A DNA stretch of 64,000 bases from positions 1,240,001 to 1,304,000 of the forward strand of contig NZ_JAFKMA010000001.1 of NCBI RefSeq assembly GCF_017304635.1, read 5' to 3'. The position numbers and the translations under genes are program-made. Below, piece after piece: positions 18,501-26,313 of this stretch. This DNA comes from Sphingomonas sp. (lineage in GTDB: Bacteria > Pseudomonadota > Alphaproteobacteria > Sphingomonadales > Sphingomonadaceae). Numbering within the stretch: the first letter of the stretch is position 1; each line of letters starts with the position of its first letter. Below the pieces are notes generated by a model. It was given only the letters and a program-made list of their open reading frames with translations, was not told the origin of the DNA and ran no database searches.

Positions 18501-18933
18501 ACCGGACGAAATTGAGGCCGCGGACCGTGACGCCCGAGCCTTCGGCCGAGAAGTGATCGGGATCGTTCGATCCGGCGAAGCGGTTGATCGCGACGCCGGG
18601 CACGCGCTGCAGTGCCTCGGTCACGGACCGGTCGGGCAGTGCGCCGATGTCCGTCGCCGTGATCGCGTCGACGACCGTGTCGGAGTTGCGCTTGATGTTC
18701 TGCGCGTTCGCCAGCGAAGCGCGGATGCCGGTCACGACGATGTCGGACTTCGAATCACCTTGGTCGGTAGAGGTCGTGCTCTGCCCCGGGTCGGCCGCCG
18801 GCTGCGCGGGAGCCGTTTGCGCCAGCGCCGGCACCGCGAACAGCGCGGCACACAGCGCCGTTGCGGACGCACCGCCACGCAAGGCACCAACAAGAGCATG
18901 GATGTCGCGGACTCGGCGAGTGGAATACGCCAT
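15547..18933 (-). CDS. TonB-dependent outer-membrane receptor, sugar-locus type
   Basis: This 1,128-residue receptor should import oligosaccharides across the outer membrane with energy from TonB-ExbBD. A signal peptide ends near residue 39 (PALAQ). A Gln/Ser/Thr-rich linker leads to the TonB box DIVVTG at 65-70. The plug follows (ALPDRSVTEALQRVPGVAIN, VTVRGLNFVRSEFNGRDAFS, EIYKNATAENIEGGLAGTVN), then a large beta-barrel ending in the outer-membrane signature RRFSFILRGSF. Length and plug sequence fit the Caulobacter/Xanthomonas/sphingomonad subfamily. ATG 18933 was chosen because GGGGAGGA lies just upstream; the open frame continues eight codons further. The gene is divergent from the halogenase operon, and an operator candidate lies about 80 bp upstream. 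The substrate is probably xylan- or mannan-derived. Confidence 0.92.
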   Translation of the reverse strand: MAYSTRRVRDIHALVGALRGGASATALCAALFAVPALAQTAPAQPAADPGQSTTSTDQGDSKSDIVVTGIRASLANAQNIKRNSDTVVDAITATDIGALPDRSVTEALQRVPGVAINRFAGSNDPDHFSAEGSGVTVRGLNFVRSEFNGRDAFSAGIGGQALNFADVPAELLGSVEIYKNATAENIEGGLAGTVNLNTRKPFDNKGLHIAFDAEANYGDFEKKWTPTGSLLVSDTFNTNIGTIGFLGDISYSRLKYRSDGIQVTNFQTRDNTLAIASNTQATLVCRNPLPGTGDTMTLPAAGSACGTASTSGSDGLLDNAGTRYAPLGGSYRTQDFDRKREGQAFAFQWQSNDSKTLLTAQYLRSHTELDWGEHTFESGPDLSEYNTYPAGCLQNTDGPGGTTRAECPAGSTQNYTYASNGLFQKGYVTYPGGGWRGAGPGSGSSFVSAGGIQQSLSRRQVRETNTNTDYGLNLKAQPTDHLYFNIDADYTRSHHTQLDVSTFGSTWADENLDLTGNLPQVVAHKPLNTAYSWASANPAVLAESDSQYFSDPRVQFWRAAMDHIEDSVGKEYAFKMDLDRKFDSGFLTDIKFGARYADRRQSIKYSTYNWGALSEVWGNGNPISFSQTNSSQYALYNFPNFFRGQTNAPPSALYYTGDLINNYQGASQFLQSVNQQWLAQGNGSGWVPAAQRAGVVPGSGGYLPNEIQDVQQRNTDLYAQLNFRSNNVFGVRMSGNLGLRYVHTFVRSAGAVNINAAGLGVNQSYSSRCPNAGAPPQGVPPGVAIGQPSGICLLGPTGYSQLQTFTGVQADGVTPISGAQTVTPNTAFTTDNHFLPSLNLKFELSSKLIARFAASRVMTLPDMASIRNSFSASYGSDNVVTFNLGNPYLKPATATQFDATVEWYFARVGSLTFDAFYKDINNFFYASTVQRNFTQNGVTVPVAVRIADNYSGHGKIKGFEVAYQQTFDFLPGLLSGFGLNASYTYLESSGLPNSFLNGGSASNTGNFAKVDGNLPLEQLSKHTVNVEGFYEKGPISLRVAYNWRSRFLLTAADVIFPYAPIFNAPAGYLDASAFINITKQIKIGVQGVNLTDTVTKTEQAYTGDPNLLAPRSYFINDRRFSFILRGSF

Positions 18934-19011
18934 CAATTCCTCCCCTGATGAACGCACCCCGCGCGTTCAAACGATTGTTAGCGGCTGGTTCGACCGCCTG
19001 ATTGTTTCCCA

Positions 19012-19025
19012 TGGTTGCGATAACA
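19012..19025. promoter_or_regulatory. LacI-family operator upstream of the TonB receptor
   Basis: TGGTTGCGATAACA differs from the window consensus mainly at one inner position. It lies 79 bp upstream of the receptor start and 128 bp before the halogenase operon, in their shared 220-bp divergent region. Confidence 0.45.
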
Positions 19026-19101
19026 TTTTGGTTTTGGCAAGACCTCAAATGCAGTTTGGTGTTGCGCGATCGCAACATGCGGCGAGCTTTGTGTATGGCG
19101 A

Positions 19102-19115
19102 TGATACCGCTATGC
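19102..19115. promoter_or_regulatory. Weak LacI-type half-site upstream of the halogenase operon
   Basis: TGATACCGCTATGC keeps the left half-site TGATA-CG and part of the right half, with three deviations. It lies 38 bp before the first halogenase ATG. It may be chance. Confidence 0.3.
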
Positions 19116-19153
19116 AGGACGAAAAGACGCAAGGGTGAGGATCGGCAGCGGGA

Positions 19154-20668
19154 ATGGCGGACGAAGCCAAGGTCAGGGTCGTGGTCGTCGGCGGTGGCAC
19201 CGCCGGTTGGATGACCGCCGCGGCGCTGGCCAAGTTGTTGCCCACGGTCTGCTCGGTGCACCTGGTCGAGTCCGAGGCGATCGGCGTGGTGGGTGTCGGC
19301 GAAGCCACCCTGCCCCACATCCGCGCGTTCAACGAAAAGCTCGGCATCGCCGAGGCCGACTTCATGCGGTGGACGCGCGCGACCTTCAAGCTCGGCATCG
19401 AATTTCGCGACTGGGGCCGGATCGGCGACAGCTACATCCACCCGTTCGGCACGTTCGGCCGCGGTCACGGCGAGGTCGATTTCCACCATTACTGGACGCG
19501 GATGCGTGCGGCGGGCCAGCCGGTGCCGCCGCTCGAGCACTTTTCCTATGCCTGCATGCTCGCGCGCCAGAACCGGTTCCGCTTGCCGGGAACCGAGCCG
19601 CGCGACCTCGCCTCTACCTTCGGCTATGCGTACCAGTTCGATGCGCTGCTGTTCGCGCCCTATTTGCGCCAGCTTGCCGAGGGGCTCGGCGCGCAACGTA
19701 GCGAGGGCATCGTGGTTGCCGTCGATCGCGACGGGGAAAGCGGCGATATCCGTGCCGTGACGCTGCAAGGTGGCGAGCGGATCGAGGGGGACCTGTTCGT
19801 CGATTGCTCCGGATTCCGCTCGCTCCTGCTCGGCGAGGCGATGGGCGAGCCGTTCCAGGACTGGTCGCGCTGGCTGCCGACGGACCGCGCGGTGGCGATG
19901 CCGTGCCGGACCGCGACCGACGTGACGCCCTATACCGGCGCGATCGCGATGCCCGCCGGCTGGCGCTGGCGGATCCCGCTCCAGCACCGCACCGGCAACG
20001 GCTATGTCTACGCCAGCGCGTTCGTCGACGACGACACGGCGGCGACGGCACTGGCAGCGGCGGTCGAGGGCGAGGCGATCGCGCAACCCCGCCTGCTCAG
20101 GTTCCGCGCCGGTCGCCGCGAGCGTAGCTGGGTCGGCAATTGCATCGCGATCGGGCTCGCCAGCGGCTTCCTCGAACCGCTCGAATCGACCAGCATCTAC
20201 CTCGTCCAGGCGGCGATCACCGCGTTGGTCGAACTGTTTCCCGAACGCCGCGTCTCGCCGGTCGATCGCGACGAATTCAACCGGCTGATCGACCTGGAAT
20301 ATGACCGTATCCGCGATTTCCTGATCCTGCACTACCACGCCACGACCCGCGACGATTCGCCGTTCTGGGACTATGTCCGCACGATGCCGATCCCGGACAG
20401 CCTGGCCGAGAAGATCGAGCTGTTTCGCCGGCGCGGGCGCGTCGTGAAGTACCGCGAGGGCGTGTTCCTCGATGCCAGCTGGATCGCGGTGTATGTGGGC
20501 CAGGGGATCGTGCCGGACGGTCACGACCCGCGCGCCGACCTGCCGCCGCTCGACGCGCTGGCCGCGGGATTGCGCAACTTGCGGACGGAGATCGACGCGA
20601 CCGTCGCGCAAGCGCCGGCCCATATCGATTTCATCGACCGCTATTGCCCGATGGCCGAGGCGGCGTGA
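19154..20668 (+). CDS. Flavin-dependent tryptophan-halogenase-like protein 1
   Basis: This 504-residue cytoplasmic protein has the FAD-binding motif VVVGGGTAGW (10-19), GVGEATLP (47-54), the catalytic lysine K79 in ATFKLGIEF (same number as in PrnA/RebH), the halogenase hallmark WRWRIP (270-275) and the active-site glutamate region FLEPLES (339-345). There is no signal peptide. Enzymes of this family use FADH2, O2 and halide to form a hypohalous species that the lysine guides to an aromatic substrate. The physiological substrate of the TonB-receptor-linked branch is not known to me. It is the first gene of a five-gene operon with a 4-nt overlap at each junction. It is divergent from the TonB receptor. 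Confidence 0.88.
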   Translation: MADEAKVRVVVVGGGTAGWMTAAALAKLLPTVCSVHLVESEAIGVVGVGEATLPHIRAFNEKLGIAEADFMRWTRATFKLGIEFRDWGRIGDSYIHPFGTFGRGHGEVDFHHYWTRMRAAGQPVPPLEHFSYACMLARQNRFRLPGTEPRDLASTFGYAYQFDALLFAPYLRQLAEGLGAQRSEGIVVAVDRDGESGDIRAVTLQGGERIEGDLFVDCSGFRSLLLGEAMGEPFQDWSRWLPTDRAVAMPCRTATDVTPYTGAIAMPAGWRWRIPLQHRTGNGYVYASAFVDDDTAATALAAAVEGEAIAQPRLLRFRAGRRERSWVGNCIAIGLASGFLEPLESTSIYLVQAAITALVELFPERRVSPVDRDEFNRLIDLEYDRIRDFLILHYHATTRDDSPFWDYVRTMPIPDSLAEKIELFRRRGRVVKYREGVFLDASWIAVYVGQGIVPDGHDPRADLPPLDALAAGLRNLRTEIDATVAQAPAHIDFIDRYCPMAEAA

Positions 20669-22158
20669 CGACGGGGCCGATCCGTCAGATCGTGGTGGTC
20701 GGCGGCGGGCTGGCCGGCTGGTCGGCGGCCGTCGCGCTCAAACGACGCGTGCCGTCGCTCGATGTCACGATCCTGCCGCTCGCCCCGGCACCGGATGCGC
20801 TGGCCGACCGCATCGGCGCGACCCTGCCGTCGATCCTGGGCTTCCACGCCGATCTCGGCATCGGCGAGGACGATGCCGTGTTGCGCACCGGGAGCAGCTA
20901 TCGCCTGGGGAGTCGCTTCGTCGGCTGGTCGTTCGACGCGCCTCCCTACATCCACGCTTACGGGCAGCATGGCCGGCCCTTGCCCGGCGGCTCGTTCCAT
21001 CTGCATTGGGCGCGCGCCACGACGCAGGCGAGCGCACCGCCGTATGACCTGTTCTCGGCCGCCGCCGCAATGGCGAGCGACGGGCGGTTCGCGCCGCCGC
21101 CGGACGACCCCGCCGACCCGTTCGCCGGGTACGAATACGGACTGTACCTCGACCTTCCGCGGTACACGGCGATGCTGCACGCCTTCGCGCGGCATTGCGG
21201 CGTGCGGGAGCAGACGGTCCCGCTGCGCGAGGTGCGGCTGCGCGGCGACGGCTGGATCGATGCGCTCGTGCTGGCGGACGGGTCGGAACAGCGCGGCGAC
21301 CTGTTTCTCGATTGCACCGGACCGGCGGCGATGCTGCGCAGCAAAATCGATGACCGGCGCGACGATTGGTCGCAATGGCTGCCGTGCGACCGCATCCTGT
21401 TCGCGACGGAAGAAGCGACGACGCACCCCTGCCCGCTCGACGAGGTGACGGCCTGGGCCGCCGGGTGGCGCTGGTCAGCGACGACGCCGCGCAGTCGGTC
21501 GACCGGGATCGTCTATGCATCGGCTGGCGCCAGCGACGATCAAGCGGCGCGCATCCTGGAGACGATGGGCACCGCCCCTGCCGATGTTCCGGTCGCGATC
21601 GCAGCCGGCAATCGCGCCGAGCCCTGGCGCGGCAATTGCGTCGCGATCGGCGAAGCGGCGACGCAGGTCGAGCCGCTCGAATGGACCAACCTGCACCTCG
21701 CCCACAGCGCGATCGACCGGCTGATCGCGATGCTGCCCGACCGCGAGTGCGCGACGGTCGAGGCGGCGGACTATAATCGCCAGACGGAGGCCGAAGCCGA
21801 ACGCGTCCGCGATTTCCTGGTGCTGCATTACGCGGCCGCACGGCGCGACGAACCGTTCTGGCGCGACCGCGCCGTAGCGTTGCTGCCCGAATCGCTGGCG
21901 CACACGCTGGCGCTGTTCCGCGAGCGCGGCCGCCTGCCGATCTACGAGGAGGAAACCTTTGCGCGCGATAGCTGGCTGGCCGTGCTGTTCGGCCAAGGCG
22001 TGCGCCCGCGCCGGATCGACCCGTTGATCGCCGCGACGCCGATCGCCGAATCGCAGGCGCTGATGAACCGCTGGCGCCAGGCGATCGCCGCCGGCGTCGC
22101 CGCTCGCCCGACCCTGTCGACCTATCTCTCCCACCAGATGAGCCAGCTATCCCGATGA
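20665..22158 (+). CDS. Tryptophan-halogenase-like paralog 2, lacking the catalytic lysine
   Basis: This 497-residue paralog starts with GTG at 20665 in a GTGA overlap with paralog 1. The FAD motif is kept as VVVGGGLAGW (10-19). The usual GVGEATxP has become DRIGATLP, the catalytic lysine is R80 in SSYRLGSRF, and the WxWxIP hallmark is replaced by WRWSAT (268-273). The glutamate of PLE (about E339) remains. The frame is intact over the full family length and the C-terminal blocks (RVRDFLVLHYAAARRDEPFW) are conserved, so it is not a decayed pseudogene. It may be a non-halogenating flavoprotein, a reductase-like partner or a structural subunit; no halogenation should be assumed. Confidence 0.85.
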   Translation: MTTGPIRQIVVVGGGLAGWSAAVALKRRVPSLDVTILPLAPAPDALADRIGATLPSILGFHADLGIGEDDAVLRTGSSYRLGSRFVGWSFDAPPYIHAYGQHGRPLPGGSFHLHWARATTQASAPPYDLFSAAAAMASDGRFAPPPDDPADPFAGYEYGLYLDLPRYTAMLHAFARHCGVREQTVPLREVRLRGDGWIDALVLADGSEQRGDLFLDCTGPAAMLRSKIDDRRDDWSQWLPCDRILFATEEATTHPCPLDEVTAWAAGWRWSATTPRSRSTGIVYASAGASDDQAARILETMGTAPADVPVAIAAGNRAEPWRGNCVAIGEAATQVEPLEWTNLHLAHSAIDRLIAMLPDRECATVEAADYNRQTEAEAERVRDFLVLHYAAARRDEPFWRDRAVALLPESLAHTLALFRERGRLPIYEEETFARDSWLAVLFGQGVRPRRIDPLIAATPIAESQALMNRWRQAIAAGVAARPTLSTYLSHQMSQLSR

Positions 22159-23771
22159 ACGAACATTCGATCCGCGACGTCGTCATCGTCGGCGGCGGCA
22201 CCGCCGGCTGGATGGCGGCGGCCGGCCTCTCGCGTTTCCTCAACAACGGCTACACTCGCATCACGCTGGTGGAATCGGAGGAGATCGGCACGATCGGCGT
22301 CGGCGAGGCGACGATCCCGCCGCTCATCAACTTCAACCGCATGCTCGGGCTGAACGAGAACGAATTCCTGGCGGCGACCGGGGGCACGTTCAAGCTTGGC
22401 ATCGAGTTCGTCGACTGGGGCGGCCTCGGCGAGCGGTATTTCCACCCGTTCGGCCATTACGGCCAGGATTTGCAGGGCATCCACTTTCACCAATTGTACC
22501 TGCGCGAGCGCAAGCGCCGGGTGATGCCCGACATCTCGGCCTGGTCGATGAGCTCGGTCGCCGCCTCGCTCGGCCGGTTCGGGCGCGCGGCGGAAGGCGC
22601 GCAGTCGCCGGTGCGCGAATTGTTCTACGCGTTCCATTTCGACGCCGGGCGCTATGCGCGCTACCTGCGCGATTATGCCGAGCGCGCCGGGGTCATGCGC
22701 GTGGAAGGCCGCATCGTCGATGTCGGCCTGCGCGCCGGAGACGGGTTCGTCGAGGGGGTGACGCTGGCCAATGGCGAGCGCGTCACGGGCGACCTGTTCA
22801 TCGACTGCTCCGGCTTTCGCGGGCTGTTGATCGAGCAGGCGCTGGAGACCGGTTACGAGAGCTGGCAGCACTGGCTGCCGTGCGATCGCGCGGTCGCGGT
22901 GCCATCGGCGCTGACCGGCGATCCCGATCCGTACACGCGGTCGACCGCGCGCACGGCCGGCTGGCAATGGCGCATCCCGTTGCAGCATCGCATGGGCAAC
23001 GGGAACGTCTATGCCAGCGATCATCTCGACGACGCGACGGCGGAACGCATGCTGCTCGAGTCGATCGAGGGCGAGCCGCTGGCCGAACCGCGTCGGGTTG
23101 CGTTCACGACCGGCCGGCGCAAGGCCGCGTGGAACCGCAACGTGGTGGCGCTCGGCCTGTCGAGCGGGTTCATCGAGCCACTCGAATCGACCAGCATCCA
23201 TTTCATCCAGGCCGGCATCTCGCGCCTGATCTCGCTGTTCCCCGACAAGCGCTTCGATCCCACCGAACGCGACGAATATAATCGCCAGATCGACGAGATT
23301 TACGCCGACGTGCGCGACTTCATCATCCTGCATTACAAGGCGACGACGCGCGACGACACGCCGTTCTGGCGCCAGTGCCGCGATATGACGATCCCCGACT
23401 CGCTGGCGCGCAAGATCGAACTGTTCCGCAGCAAGGGCCGGCTGTTCCGCGAAGGGCGCGAGCTGTTCGCCAACGCGAGCTGGGTCGCGGTCTGTCTCGG
23501 CCAGCACATCGTCCCGCGCGAGTACGAACCCGCGGTCGATGCCCTCGACGAGGACAAGGTCGCCGCGGCACTCGAACAGATTCGGCTCGGCTATTGGGAA
23601 ACCGCGCAGCATCTGCCGTCACACGGCGATTTCCTGCGTCGCGTCGCCCCCGCCCCGTTCGCCGCCCCGCCGTCGGCAGCGACTGCCGCCGCCGCACCGG
23701 AGGGCGACGTGCCGTTCTTCTCGTTCACCGCCGAATCGCCCTTCCCGACCGGCTCCGGTTCCCCGGTATGA
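22155..23771 (+). CDS. Flavin-dependent tryptophan-halogenase-like protein 3
   Basis: This 538-residue paralog carries the complete motif set: VIVGGGTAGW (10-19), GVGEATIP (48-55), K80 in GTFKLGIEF, WQWRIP (270-275) and FIEPLES. It begins with an ATGA overlap with paralog 2. It is longer than the others because of an Ala/Pro-rich C-terminal tail (from about residue 505) ending FTAESPFPTGSGSPV, which looks disordered and could mediate an interaction. There is no signal peptide. Related enzymes of this branch have been reported to brominate indole in vitro, but their natural substrate is open. Confidence 0.88.
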   Translation: MNEHSIRDVVIVGGGTAGWMAAAGLSRFLNNGYTRITLVESEEIGTIGVGEATIPPLINFNRMLGLNENEFLAATGGTFKLGIEFVDWGGLGERYFHPFGHYGQDLQGIHFHQLYLRERKRRVMPDISAWSMSSVAASLGRFGRAAEGAQSPVRELFYAFHFDAGRYARYLRDYAERAGVMRVEGRIVDVGLRAGDGFVEGVTLANGERVTGDLFIDCSGFRGLLIEQALETGYESWQHWLPCDRAVAVPSALTGDPDPYTRSTARTAGWQWRIPLQHRMGNGNVYASDHLDDATAERMLLESIEGEPLAEPRRVAFTTGRRKAAWNRNVVALGLSSGFIEPLESTSIHFIQAGISRLISLFPDKRFDPTERDEYNRQIDEIYADVRDFIILHYKATTRDDTPFWRQCRDMTIPDSLARKIELFRSKGRLFREGRELFANASWVAVCLGQHIVPREYEPAVDALDEDKVAAALEQIRLGYWETAQHLPSHGDFLRRVAPAPFAAPPSAATAAAAPEGDVPFFSFTAESPFPTGSGSPV

Positions 23772-25300
23772 GGGCGGATGCGATGCGGCGCATCGTCATC
23801 GTCGGCGGCGGGACGGCGGGATGGATGGCGGCCGCAGGGATCGCGCGCGCCGTGGGCGAATTGCCGGGCCTGACGATCGAACTGATCGAATCCGACGAGA
23901 TCGGCACGGTCGGCGTCGGCGAGGCGACGATCCCGCAGATCGTCCTGTTCAACCAATTGCTCGGGATCGACGAAGCCGACTTCGTCCGCGCGACCAACGC
24001 CACCTACAAGCTCGGGATCGAGTTCGTCGACTGGACGCGGATCGGGCATCGCTACGTCCATCCGTTCGGTTTCTACGGCCTCGACATGAAGGGGGTGGAG
24101 TTCCACCATTTCTGGCTGAAAGGTCGCGGGCTCGGCGATCCGACGCCGCTCGATGCCTATTCGCTCGGCGTGGTGGGCGGGATGCAGGGCCGCTTCGCGC
24201 ATCCCCGCCCCGACCAGCCCAATTCGCCATTGTCGAAGCTCGGCTACGCCTTCCAGTTCGATGCCGCGCTGTATGCGCGCTACCTGCGCGGGCTGGCCGA
24301 ACGCTGGGGCGTCAGGCGGACCGAGGGGCGGATCGTCGACATGGCCCGTAATGGCGACAACGGCCTGGTCGACGCGGTCGTGCTGCAATCGGGCGCGCGG
24401 ATCGCGGGCGATCTGTTCATCGACTGCTCGGGGTTTCGCGGGCTGCTGATCGAGGGCGTCATGCAGGCCGGGTTCGAGGACTGGTCGGCGTGGCTTCCCT
24501 GCGATCGCGCGTTCGCCGTGCCGTGCGAGCTCGGCGGCGACCGCCTGCCGATGACGCGCGCGACCGCGCGACCGGCGGGATGGCAATGGCGCATCCCGCA
24601 GCAGCATCGCATCGGCAACGGCTATGTCTATTCGAGCGCGCACGTCTCCGACGACGAAGCCGCGGCGACGTTGCTCGCCAATCTCGACGGCGCTCCGTTG
24701 GCCGATCCCAAGCCGCTCCGCTTCACCGCCGGGCACCGCAAGCAGGCATGGGTCGGCAACGTCGTCGCGCTCGGCCTGGCCGGCGGATTCCTCGAACCGC
24801 TCGAATCGACCAGCATCCACCTCGTCCAGTCGGGGATCGCGCGATTGATGGCGCTGTTCCCGCATCGCGGGCTGGAGCCGGTCGAGATCGCGCGGTTCAA
24901 CGCCGACAGCGCGCGGGAATATGAGGATATCCGCGACTTCCTGGTACTCCATTACAATGCGACCGAGCGCGACGACACGCCGTTCTGGGACTATTGCCGC
25001 ACGCTGGCGCCGCCGCCCGGTTTGGCCGACAAGCTGGCGATGTTCCGGCGCAACGGCCGCATCTTCCGCGAGCATGAGGAATTGTTTACCGAGACGAGCT
25101 GGCTGTCGGTGATGGCCGGCCAGGGCGTCGAGCCGGCGGGCTATCATCCGGTCGCCGACCTGCTGTCGGATGACGAGACGCTGCATCGGCTCGCGCATAT
25201 TCGCGACGTGATAGCAAAGACCGCGGCGGCGATGCCGCACCAGGCCGATTATCTGCGCCAGATCGGGTGTGGCGAGCCGCCGCTCCGCCGCGCGTCATGA
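23768..25300 (+). CDS. Flavin-dependent tryptophan-halogenase-like protein 4
   Basis: This 510-residue paralog has full motifs: VIVGGGTAGW (10-19), GVGEATIP (49-56), K81 in ATYKLGIEF, WQWRIP (272-277) and FLEPLES. The ATG at 23768 overlaps the stop of paralog 3 by four bases; a second in-frame ATG (MRRIVIVGG) lies five codons later. The open frame runs further upstream only as a shadow of paralog 3. It is closest by eye to paralog 3, sharing IELIESDEIGTVGVGEATIP-like and LFIDCSGFRGLLIE blocks, which suggests tandem duplication. It is followed by the JmjC-type oxygenase with another ATGA overlap. Confidence 0.88.
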   Translation: MRADAMRRIVIVGGGTAGWMAAAGIARAVGELPGLTIELIESDEIGTVGVGEATIPQIVLFNQLLGIDEADFVRATNATYKLGIEFVDWTRIGHRYVHPFGFYGLDMKGVEFHHFWLKGRGLGDPTPLDAYSLGVVGGMQGRFAHPRPDQPNSPLSKLGYAFQFDAALYARYLRGLAERWGVRRTEGRIVDMARNGDNGLVDAVVLQSGARIAGDLFIDCSGFRGLLIEGVMQAGFEDWSAWLPCDRAFAVPCELGGDRLPMTRATARPAGWQWRIPQQHRIGNGYVYSSAHVSDDEAAATLLANLDGAPLADPKPLRFTAGHRKQAWVGNVVALGLAGGFLEPLESTSIHLVQSGIARLMALFPHRGLEPVEIARFNADSAREYEDIRDFLVLHYNATERDDTPFWDYCRTLAPPPGLADKLAMFRRNGRIFREHEELFTETSWLSVMAGQGVEPAGYHPVADLLSDDETLHRLAHIRDVIAKTAAAMPHQADYLRQIGCGEPPLRRAS

Positions 25301-26313
25301 CACCCCTGCCCCGACCCAGGCCGATCGCCGAAATCACCGGGATCGACCGCCGACGGTTCGATGCCGAGATACGGCCGGCCGGACAGCCGGTGGTCTTGCA
25401 CGGACTCGCCGCCGAGTGGCCGGCGGTCCGTGCCGCTCGGTCCGGTGCCGAGGAGGCGGTCGCCTATCTCAAGCGCTTCAGCCATGCCGAACCGGTCGCC
25501 GCGATCGTCGGCGCGCCGGAGATCGAGGGGCGGTTCTTCTACACACCGGATCTGACGGCGCTGAACTTCACCCGCGGGCAATCGCCGCTCGATCCCTTTC
25601 TCGACCGATTGCTGCGCGATCGCGATGCGGCGCGGCCCTATGCGATGGCGGTGCAGTCGATCCCCGCGCCCCAGCTATTGCCCGGCTTCATCGAAGAGAA
25701 CCGGATCGACATCGTCGCCGATGCGGTCACGCCGCGGCTATGGCTCGGCAATGCGATCCGCGTCGCCGCACATTTCGACCTGATGGAGAATATCGGGATC
25801 GTGGTCGCGGGCCGGCGCCGCTTCACGCTGTTTCCGCCCGACCAAATGGCGAACCTGTATATGGGTCCGATCGAGTTGACCCCCGCCGGCACCCCGGTCA
25901 GTCTGGTCGACCTCGCCGCGCCCGACCTCGACCGCTTTCCGCGCTTCGCCGAGGCGATGGCCCACGCACAGGAGGCGACGCTCGAGCCGGGCGATGCGAT
26001 CTACATCCCGTATCATTGGTGGCACGGCGTCGCGTCGCTCGACCCGGTCAATCTGTTCGTCAATTACTGGTGGAACGACGCGCGGCAGGATCTCGGCAAT
26101 CCGTACGACACGCTGCTCCACGCCTTGTTCGCGCTCCGCACCCTGCCCGCGGACCAGCGCGAAGCTTGGCGGATCATGTTCGACCAACTCATCTTCCGGC
26201 CGGATGGCGACGCCTTCGCCCACATCCCGCCCGAGGCGCAGGGCGTGTTCGGCCCGGCCGATGCCGATAATTACCAGCGGATGCGCGCGACATTGCTGCG
26301 CAACCTGGCCTAG
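25297..26313 (+). CDS. JmjC/cupin_8-type Fe(II)/2-oxoglutarate oxygenase-like protein
   Basis: This 338-residue cytoplasmic protein has the cupin_8 (FIH-like) layout. GQPVVLHGLAAEWPAV lies near residues 29-44. The metal pair H159-x-D161 is in VAAHFDLMENIG, FTLFPPDQM follows at 176-184, and the distal ligand, probably H243, is in YIPYHWWHGV. All three iron ligands are therefore present. Relatives such as FIH hydroxylate side chains of proteins, so a protein or peptide substrate is plausible, but small molecules are possible. The start at 25297 (ATGA overlap with halogenase 4) makes it the fifth gene of the halogenase operon. Its stop shares the CTAG at 26310-26313 with the convergent paralog. 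Confidence 0.82.
   Translation: MTPLPRPRPIAEITGIDRRRFDAEIRPAGQPVVLHGLAAEWPAVRAARSGAEEAVAYLKRFSHAEPVAAIVGAPEIEGRFFYTPDLTALNFTRGQSPLDPFLDRLLRDRDAARPYAMAVQSIPAPQLLPGFIEENRIDIVADAVTPRLWLGNAIRVAAHFDLMENIGIVVAGRRRFTLFPPDQMANLYMGPIELTPAGTPVSLVDLAAPDLDRFPRFAEAMAHAQEATLEPGDAIYIPYHWWHGVASLDPVNLFVNYWWNDARQDLGNPYDTLLHALFALRTLPADQREAWRIMFDQLIFRPDGDAFAHIPPEAQGVFGPADADNYQRMRATLLRNLA

Noticed and set aside
18976-18989. TTGTTAGCGGCTGG upstream of the TonB receptor as an operator.
   Set aside because: Only the left half-site matches; the better candidate is at 19012-19025.
18755-20623. A 622-codon minus-strand frame across the receptor start and halogenase 1.
   Set aside because: It crosses a divergent promoter region and lies opposite a gene with complete halogenase motifs.
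19154-25300. A halogenated natural-product biosynthetic cluster.
   Set aside because: No NRPS, PKS, RiPP precursor, tailoring transferase or export gene lies nearby; the neighbours are sugar genes.
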